Shown here piece after piece: positions 57,413-64,000 of a stretch of 64,000 nt of DNA. Below the pieces are notes generated by a model, which worked only from the letters and a program-made list of their open reading frames with translations, searched no databases and was not told where the DNA came from. The stretch lies in the NCBI GenBank assembly GCA_012845835.1, contig JABAKD010000010.1, positions 16,221,355 through 16,285,354 on the forward strand. The letters run 5' to 3'. This DNA is from Undaria pinnatifida. Lineage: Eukaryota; Sar; Phaeophyceae; Laminariales; Alariaceae. Made by a program: the position numbers and the translations under genes. Numbering within the stretch: position 1 is the first letter of the stretch; every line of letters begins with the position of its first letter.

Positions 57413-57650
57413 CGGTAAATCAACCACACCCACCTGCCAAATCGTCACAATCCACCACAACGGCCACCATAACCTCGTCACCAGCCGCATGCGCACACCC
57501 GACACATACATGCCACCTAGAGCCCACAACAAATTTCTACCCACGAAATTTCAAGGAAAATTCGAAGAACTCAACACAAAAGGGGCCAATCAGCTCGCAT
57601 GGCACGGCAACAACCCTGACTCCATCCGGTCCCCGCTTCGTGCCGGACTA
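57413..57650 (+). pseudogene. Unidentified coding remnant
   Basis: An open frame of about 79 codons (FGKSTTPTCQIVTIHHNGHH, later RAHNKFLPTKFQGKFEEL, WHGNNPDSIRSPLRAGL) ends at TGA. The 5' side lacks a start or a convincing acceptor. The Asn/His/Thr-rich text resembles the style of the OTU pseudogene at 19390, but no shared motif was found. Confidence 0.3.
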
Positions 57651-57929
57651 TGATACCGGACACCTATGGTTTGCAAGAAAAAATAAAAAAAGGTCAGCTG
57701 ATCCAGACTGAGTTTATTGTTGGAGAGTTGATTCGTGCTACACTAACGTCAGTATAGCGACTCCCGTAATTATTATGGTCCCGTAAATCTCAGCCTCATC
57801 TTCCTTTACTAGTGCTTGCTTTCGTAGCAGATGACCTGTACCATACATCACGCACGACGCGACAAAAACAAAACACAAAAAACAAGGCCACAATACATAT
57901 GATGCCACCATCTACTGCAGACAAAAGAG

Positions 57930-58270
57930 GTAGGTTGACGGTCTACATTTGACCCGTCAAGATCTCTTCATACTTAATATATACCTGGAACTATGTTTAG
58001 TGTCCATTAATGACGGGTCCTTGCCATCTTTCCGTCAAGAGTACCTTACATCTGTCCTTCTACGGGCAAGAGAGCCGTCAACTCTTTACAACCACCTTCA
58101 ATCTAGAATGACACAAAAATGCCATACCAGGTAAGGCAAGCTGCAGTGAACGCGTGTACGTACGTACTCAACTCGTAACACCAAAAGAGCCAAAAGTGAC
58201 GTCATGCCGGTTCCTTGACAGATCCTTGACGGTTTCCGGTGACAAGAGAGCCGTCAACCGTCTTCAACCA
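57930..58270. repeat. Second, shorter locus of the TTGACGG repeat family
   Basis: GACTTAATATA-like and GTTTAGTGTCC blocks with GGTTGACGGTCTAC, TTGACGGTTTCC and CCGTCAAGAG match the 49990 array, roughly 7.5 kb away. The flanking text differs. Confidence 0.7.
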
Positions 58271-58854
58271 TGTTGGACTCAGAATGACACAGAGAGTCAG
58301 GCTAGGTCAAGCAAGGCTGGAATGAAAACACACAAACACGCACGTCATTCCGAACACACGAACGGAGCGAAGAGTAACGCTACGCCCACCAAAAACACTA
58401 CGAAACCCAGAGTGGAGCGCTGCAGCAAAAGAGGCGACGCCACCCATGGCCTCAAAGCGGTTTCCTCCAAGCCAAACAAACCGCCATTCCACATCGCAAA
58501 CGCATATACTGGTGTAGTAACAGTACGTATGTTATCGTCAACCCAAATAAATACACTGTTGTAGACTAATGCTTTACCTTCTACTTCAACTACTACACCG
58601 TAGTCATACTTCGTATACTCTACTAAAACAATATCATCAGTGCTCTGTCGTTTTTCGCAGCTGCCGCACTGGCAAAAGCAGAGCTCCATTGAAAATTAAA
58701 AATATAAAACACACACCAAAAAAAAATAGAACCCTTAGAAAATTAGGATTTTCTGGCCCGGAAAACACGCGACCTAATCATTGTTGCACAGCTATAATAA
58801 GCGTCCTAGAGAGCGGAGCTTTCATACTTTGATCACAAATCAGTGATGGGAATC

Positions 58855-59170
58855 GAACGATAGTTGAATTCGATACGACACCAATAAACGAGAAATCAAG
58901 CAGATACGATTGCGATAGTAGACGATATATACGTCGAAAATTTCACCGTTCAGTATCATCAACATAAATAATACGGACATACCAGGGGATGAGGCTAAAA
59001 AGCTTTCGATACACATTAGACATATCGAAAGTTCGATATCTAGTACTGGAGTATTTGATATATCGGAATTTCGATAATTTCGATAAACATCGAAATTCCG
59101 ATGACGATATCGGAATTCCGATACATATCAAACTTCGATCATTCGATGTATCGAAGCTTTCGATACGTTA
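58855..59170. repeat. TCGAAATTCCGATAT-type palindromic repeat
   Basis: Many TTCGATA, ATCGAAATTCCGATA and ATATCG units in both orientations; A/T-rich and able to fold into hairpins. No coding signal. Confidence 0.75.
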
Positions 59171-59446
59171 TGCCGCACTATCACAAATAGATTGCACGAG
59201 AAGGAACACAACCCTCGCCCTCCCCCCAATCTCGCACGTTTTCCTTCTTCTTCGGGGGGGGGGGGCATATATAATCTTCACGCGAAAAGAAGCCTAATGA
59301 GCAAGGTCACCAACACGCGGCCGTAAAACCCACCCGCCCCGACTGACCCACCCGCCCCGACTGACCCACCCGACGCTAAACCCGTCCTCTTGTGGCCAGC
59401 AAGCAAGTCGACTAACATGAGTCGCGCCTAAAATAAATAAAAAAAG

Positions 59447-59643
59447 CAGGGCTCTTCACGGGTCAGATCATTTCTCGCGGATCGAATTTGGTCACAGGGT
59501 GACCCACCCGTCTCGATCCGTGAGATTTGGACACCCCATGACCCGACCCATGAAGCTTCGAACACCTCCTGGCCCGACCCGACTCCATCCGAAAACCTCC
59601 TGCCCCGAGGCGCGGGTCAGGTCATGACTCCTGAAAAGCCCTC
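59447..59643. mobile_element. hAT-like MITE, third copy
   Basis: CAGGGCTCTTCACGGGTCAG at the left and GTCATGACTCCTGAAAAGCC at the right, with GACCC-rich interior text, match the 42207 element. The flanks are A-rich; no exact target duplication. Confidence 0.75.
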
Positions 59644-59996
59644 GAAAAAAACGCACGCACAGTACGGACGCACGCGCGATGCCCGGCTGGATTCGCAGCA
59701 GCTATTCTGCCGCAGCTGGCGGCATATTCTGTGCAACAAATCGGCTACACCTCGCGAAAAAAAAATATACAACACACAGCCAGCCATTCCGAAAAAAATA
59801 CAAAAAACTTGGGAACTCCAGAGTTGAAAAAAAACAAAATTTGATCGCCCCGCGCATGTATACATCCCCCTAGTGCTATATATATTGCCCATCCCATTTA
59901 TTTTCTTCGCAGTTTTTATTTCTCCTTCTCCCTCCCTAGATGCAACTCAGACCCGGGGCCACTAAGCAGGCTTTTATCCCCCTCCCCACTACGGTA

Positions 59997-60115
59997 CGCG
60001 CCTTCGTTTTTATCGCGAAAATGCTTGAGCGCTTTCCTGCCTCTTGGGGGCAGGAAAGCGCTCTCTTGGGGGCAGGAAAGCGCTCAAGCATTTTCGCGAT
60101 AAAAACAAAGGCGCG
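59997..60115. repeat. 119-bp near-perfect hairpin, 45-bp arms
   Basis: 59997-60041 and 60071-60115 are reverse complements with one mismatch. The middle contains a 22-bp direct duplication (TCTTGGGGGCAGGAAAGCGC...), so part of the right arm occurs twice. The left arm begins in sequence shared with 52020-52045 (GCCTTCATTTTTATTCGCGA), so the inversion arose within a dispersed element. Confidence 0.92.
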
Positions 60116-60188
60116 TCGACTTGGGTGGAATCGTGCTTAACCACGCCATGGAGCGTTCTCGGCAGTTGGTGCCTCTAGCAAAAAAAAA

Positions 60189-60260
60189 TCTCCATACCGA
60201 GAATCGAACTCCATACTCCTACCTCAGTGTTCGAGGTTTAACCACCAGACCACCGAGGCG
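60189..60260 (-). pseudogene. tRNA-Glu-like pseudogene or tRNA-derived repeat
   Basis: The - strand has CCTCGGTGGTCTGGTGGTTA (A-box and D-arm, as in eukaryotic tRNA-Glu), an anticodon-arm-like CCTCGAACACTGAGG, then GGAGTTCGATTCTCGG (B-box, T-arm) and a TTTTTTTTT terminator. The anticodon stem and loop are two bases short and lack the invariant U33. The T and acceptor stems pair poorly. It could still be transcribed by RNA polymerase III. Confidence 0.6.
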
Positions 60261-60835
60261 ACCGGTAATTTATATGTAGAAGAAAAAGCGAACGAAATGT
60301 CGGAAAACATCGTGCAGCTACCCAGCGGGGGTGAACCACGCGAGTACTGACCAGAGAAATCCAGGCGAGGCCGTGTTTTACCGACAACAACGAGAGCTAC
60401 ACAGGCCGCGGTTCTCCAACAAAAACGAGGAGCGGCAAGCACCTGGCTCGCTAAACCGCTACCAGGTCTGTAACAACTTCCTCCCGAAAATTAAAATGCA
60501 CCGATCACATCGGTACCTGAAACGGTTGTCTCATTGTCGCCCCCTCGCTATACACCTGGGCTATTCATCAAAGTCGCGTGTGGCGAACGCACCCTCTCGC
60601 TCGCAAGCGCCCGGCACCGCCCGGTAGCCTCTTTCAAAGAGTTCCGTGCTCATATCACCACGCCCTGGAACATTCCACCTCCTTCAACCCCCCCTCCCTT
60701 CCCCCCCTCATTCCTCGTCCATCCAAGACACCAACACTCGACACCAATATTCCACCTACCCCTCCTATCACCACCACTGCATTTACACCGCGTTACAGTC
60801 ATTCAGCACGTCACCCCCCCCTCCCATACTCCCAT

Positions 60836-61165
60836 GGTAACCCATGAAAACGAACTACCATGGCAATCCCATGGGAACTACCATGGTAATCCCGTGGGAA
60901 CTACCATGGGATGTGGCAATTCCGTGGGAATTACCATGGGATATGGCAATCCTATCCCGTGGGAACTACCATGGGATGTGGCAATTCCGTGGGAATTACC
61001 ATGGGATATGGCAATCCCGTGGGAATTACTATGGGATATCCCACATAAGGACCGTCATCCCATGTCAAGATCCGTAATATGGTAATCCCGTGGGAATTAC
61101 CATGGGATATCCCACATAAGGACCGTCATCCCATGTCAAGATCCGTAACATCCCACGGGATTTTC
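60836..61165. repeat. CCATGG/CCCGTGGGAATT tandem repeats
   Basis: Units of 18-60 bp built from TACCATGGGATATGGCAATC, CCGTGGGAACTACCATGG and ATCCCACATAAGGACCGTC. Several units repeat exactly (about 61035-61075 and 61105-61147). Rich in NcoI-type palindromes. Confidence 0.93.
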
Positions 61166-61357
61166 CGGCAGCCATGTCACCAATTCGACCCCTACTTCTC
61201 CCCCACCCCTCTCGCCTTGCCTGACACAGCTATTCTCGGATTTTCATCTCCCTGTGTATGAGTTTACCTCCACACCTCCCAGCATACCTTTTCTTAATCA
61301 TCCCAATTAAAAGTTCACTTTATTCCTATCCATCCATCCCTCCAATTTTATTTTCCT

Positions 61358-62367
61358 TCACATTGACAGCGATCGCTGGAGACTCAAATGACGGCCTCCT
61401 CCTCCCTCATCCGAGTTATCGTACGAAGAGCCCCCGTCCCCCCTCCCTACAGGGGCTGGCAACTCCGCCTCCCCCCCCTGCAATGCCTCCGCCGCCGCCT
61501 TGCGCAGCCGCGGCTCTAGCTTCCCTTCTACATGAAGAACTAGCGAGTCGGAACAGCCGCCGATAAACTCTCCTCCCGCGAAGAGCTGGGGTACGGTAAG
61601 GCAGCGCGACGACGGGCGGGAAGCCAGGACCAGCTGCATGGCAGCGCCTCCGTGAGTCTTGTCCAACTCCTGGGACACAAAGATGGATGATACGTGCGGT
61701 GGTGGGGAGAGGGCAAAGCTTCAGGCTCTACACAGGGGACTCTCAGGCTCTACACAGGGGACTCTTGCTCACTGCATCGATTATAGTATGTCCCCGCTGA
61801 CAACGATCAATTAATCTGGCTATTATTATAAGAGCAGAAGCTGTGTTCCTACAGTCAAGACAGAAAAAAAAATGAAAGATGTCCTCATGGTAGGAGATCA
61901 TAAATCTTAGAATCTGCTGCACGCCTAGCGTGTGATGACTCAGCCCGCAACACAAACCACAAAACAGATTCCAGGATATACACCAAGAGAGGCGATTTTG
62001 TATCCTGTATTCTATTAAAATGTTTCAAATACGTCAGCCGTGAGTTCGACCAACTCAACCCCTTTGGAGTCCCCGAACCCCTCCCTATACAAAATTCAAG
62101 TAATTTTATCCCCCAAAACGGGTTTCCAGTTGTAAAGGGGTGAAGGGTCAATACTCATCTTTGCAAGCTTCGTGACACTCCAGCCGCCAGTCCATATTAT
62201 ACATCTTTAATTTCTCGACGACTTTTTTTATCACCCTTACCTCCACCCTGAACGGGATTCTGAGATGCCGAAGGAGCGCCTTGAGCTTCGCGCAGAAGGA
62301 GCAATACGATTTAGAGTAGAGCAGCACTCCAGGCGCGGAGATGTTTCGCTCCACGATCGCTGTCCAC
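61358..62367 (-). CDS. Glutaredoxin, CSFC active site (two exons, 5'-partial)
   Basis: Exon 62367-62241 reads WTAIVERN, then GVLLYSKSYCSFCAKLKALL; exon 61669-61358 reads ELDKTHGG, then LTVPQLFAGGEFIGGCSD and HVEGKLEPRL. The join is phase 0 and reproduces the glutaredoxin fold order: beta strand, C-x-x-C at the helix start, ELD, cis-Pro TVP, GG and the GKL end. The two-Cys site suggests a dithiol type that reduces disulfides with glutathione. The exon at 62367 begins after an AG acceptor in mid-codon, so an N-terminal exon (possibly a targeting peptide) lies upstream but was not found. After GKLEPRL a Gly/Ser-rich tail of about 45 residues runs to the stop; an unrecognised splice there is possible. 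Confidence 0.85.
62055..62146 (+). mobile_element. ACGGGTTTCCAGT MITE inserted in another repeat, in the glutaredoxin intron
   Basis: ACCCCTTTGGAGTCCCCG to GTTGTAAAGGGGTG is flanked by CAAATACGTCAGC and CAATACTCATCTTTGCAA. At 4030-4100 the same flanking blocks are joined by only about 25 bp with no MITE. This gives an empty-site comparison for the insertion. Confidence 0.75.
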
Positions 62368-63885
62368 CTGTTTTAAGTTTGTCGTTTCGACCGTCAAGAC
62401 ACGAAGTGGAACGAGAGAAACCAAAAAAACAATGAAAGTTAATACTACGTAAAAAATAAGAGTGTTTGCGACATCCAACCTTTGCTGGGTTCGAAAAGAA
62501 CCGTAAAGATACTATTAAAACCGGCGAATATTATAACCCAAACCAAAGGCCAACCGACCCACCAAAAAAGTAGGTTAGACAATAAAATAACGGCAGGAAA
62601 AAATATGTCTGACCAAATTTTCGCTTATTTTTCGTGGATTGGGTTGGACGTGGATTGTGTGACGTTCGACAGCTTCAATACAAATAATAGTACAATACGT
62701 TTTCCTACCCAACTCCCACCCAACCAAAGAAAATAGTTCGCAAACACCCTATTAGTACATCGCAAACACCCTATCAGTACCCTGCAACGGACGATCGTAA
62801 TCGGGACCTACGATACACACAAAAACCTACCATAATCCACTATCTTTACTAACCAAATATGGTCCTGATTTCTGTGTTCCGTGGTAGTATCATAAAAGCA
62901 CTGATTTTATAGTTTCCGCGCACAGATTGATTAACATCACCCTGTTGACCCTGGTACAAGCTACGCTGTAGTTCCAACGGGAGTCGCCGACCTATATCCT
63001 TAATGAGGACACACAACCCGTAATACGCGCGATCAGAGTATCACATACAGCTTGCAAAGATGATTTTCGACGAAACCTTCGATCTCACAGCTGGAGTGCA
63101 TTTGTATTTTTTATAATAAACAAAATAGTGCCCCAAGGGCGGAAGGCGCCAACAAAAACCACGCCCTTGCATGTTTTGGATATCTATTTTCAAGGGCGCC
63201 AAGGGCGGAAGGCGCTTTTACCGTGTTGAGCAACGCGAAAAAAAAAATGAAAGCATGGAGACTACTGCTCACAATCAAAATGTCTCCTGCTCATGACCTT
63301 TCCCTCGCCCCCCCCCCCCCCCCTTCCCTCCCTCTCTCCCAAACTACACCAGCTTCTCCTCCAGCAACTCCCAGCAACCTCCCAAAACAAATCGATTTCT
63401 GCACTGTCCACAATCCACCATACGGCAGACCACATGTATGTGTTGCATTGCCCGCATTTTGTTTTAGCCGAATCTGGAACGGAATTCGAACCGTCTTCGG
63501 AACGTTCGGGTACGCAATATCGAAAACTTGGCTAATCATTTTTACTGCCGGAATTGGACTAGACAAACCTCGTTCGGGTATTGTAGGGTAGGGCAGGGAG
63601 TGGGGGGGGGGCTCTCGGAGGTTTCAAGTGAGGCGAAGACCATGGGGCTGGGTCGGTATCAGAATGCTGGAAGCGCACGGGCGATTTTTTTTCACGCCTG
63701 GAAGCGCTTCTACCACCGCATTTATGTTTAGATACTCCAACGCTCCTCACATGCATCGATCGCTAAATTCCGGCAGCGTGGCGAACCTATCCTTGACCTC
63801 GTTCCACGCCCCTAGGACGTTTCGGTGGCACCCGCTCCAGTCACAGAATCCCGTAAGAGTTGGGTGATCTCCGTCGTTCTGTTCG
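62368..63885. other. Upstream of glutaredoxin; repeats, no certain gene
   Basis: Contains the foldback MITE copy at 62787 and a 62900-63120 segment related to repeats at 13000-13260 and 20740-20800 (CAGCTTGC..., GTCGAACTCACAGCTG). GGGCGCCAAGGGCGGAAGGCGC-type direct repeats lie at about 63130-63215. A - strand stretch at about 63865-63755 reads like an exon (FCDWSGCHRNVLGAW), but I could not support it further. The missing glutaredoxin exon may lie here. Confidence 0.4.
62787..62890. mobile_element. Diverged second copy of the 20886 foldback MITE
   Basis: GGGACCTACGATACACACAA, then CTAACCAAATATGGTCCTGA, matches the spacer and inner arms of the 20886 element base for base over long stretches. 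The outer arms have decayed, so the inverted repeat is now imperfect. Confidence 0.75.
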
Positions 63886-64000
63886 TCATCAAGGGCAGGG
63901 TAGGGTAGGGTAGGGCAGGGAAGGGTAAGGTGAGGTAAGGAAATGTAGGGTAGGGTAGGTTAGGGTAGGGTACGGTGGGGTAGGGTAGGGTTTGGTAGGG
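63886..64000 (+). repeat. Degenerate GGGTA telomere-like array
   Basis: About 20 GGGTA/GGGTTA-like pentamers with many variants, running off the window edge. It lacks regular TTAGGG or TTTAGGG phasing, so I read it as an interstitial satellite, not an active telomere. Confidence 0.75.

Noticed and set aside
60189..60260. Functional tRNA-Glu gene
   Set aside because: Anticodon arm two bases short, no U33, acceptor and T stems mispaired.
63755..63870. Upstream exon of the glutaredoxin on the - strand (FCDWSGCHRNVLGAW text)
   Set aside because: Reads like protein but lacks a donor in the right phase and does not resemble a glutaredoxin N-terminus or a targeting peptide.

Overview
The window looks like nuclear DNA of an intron-rich stramenopile, most likely a brown alga. 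The grounds are large genes cut into short GT-AG exons (donors mostly GTGAGG, GTGCGG or GTAAG), introns of 0.3-4 kb packed with repeats, and proteins rich in Ala, Gly, Ser and Gln runs. The organism call is inference. All exon models were built by hand from phase-consistent splice sites; no alignment or search was run.

Layout. (1) 775-17483, + strand: a gene whose first exon(s) lie upstream of 775 or were not recognised. Its product resembles NELF-B/COBRA1, a subunit of the negative elongation factor that pauses RNA polymerase II, with a complete bromodomain inserted in the middle. (2) 17.5-21.3 kb: non-autonomous transposons and an OTU-type cysteine protease pseudogene. (3) 33528 down to 21296, - strand: three phase-compatible exons of a PIF/Harbinger-type (HARBI1-like) transposase, with introns of about 7.9 and 2.9 kb. 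The introns hold satellites, microsatellites and tRNA-derived repeats. The expected catalytic Glu is Ala. (4) 34056-47485, + strand: a complete nine-exon kinesin gene (1,439 codons) with the P-loop and both switch motifs. (5) 47.5-61.3 kb: gene-poor. It holds tandem arrays and a broken Ty3/Gypsy-type retroelement on the - strand (about 52.2-54.7 kb) whose polyprotein carries a NADAR domain ahead of the protease. (6) 62367 down to 61358, - strand: two exons of a CSFC-type glutaredoxin. The window ends in a degenerate GGGTA repeat.

How it works together. The host genes (elongation-factor-like bromodomain protein, kinesin, glutaredoxin) are unrelated neighbours; nothing suggests co-regulation. 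The unifying pattern is intron growth. Several introns of both large genes contain decayed tandem copies of the adjoining exon end with its splice site, and other introns are filled by MITEs nested in one another. The two observations I rate highest are the bromodomain inside a NELF-B-like protein and the NADAR domain in a retroelement polyprotein.
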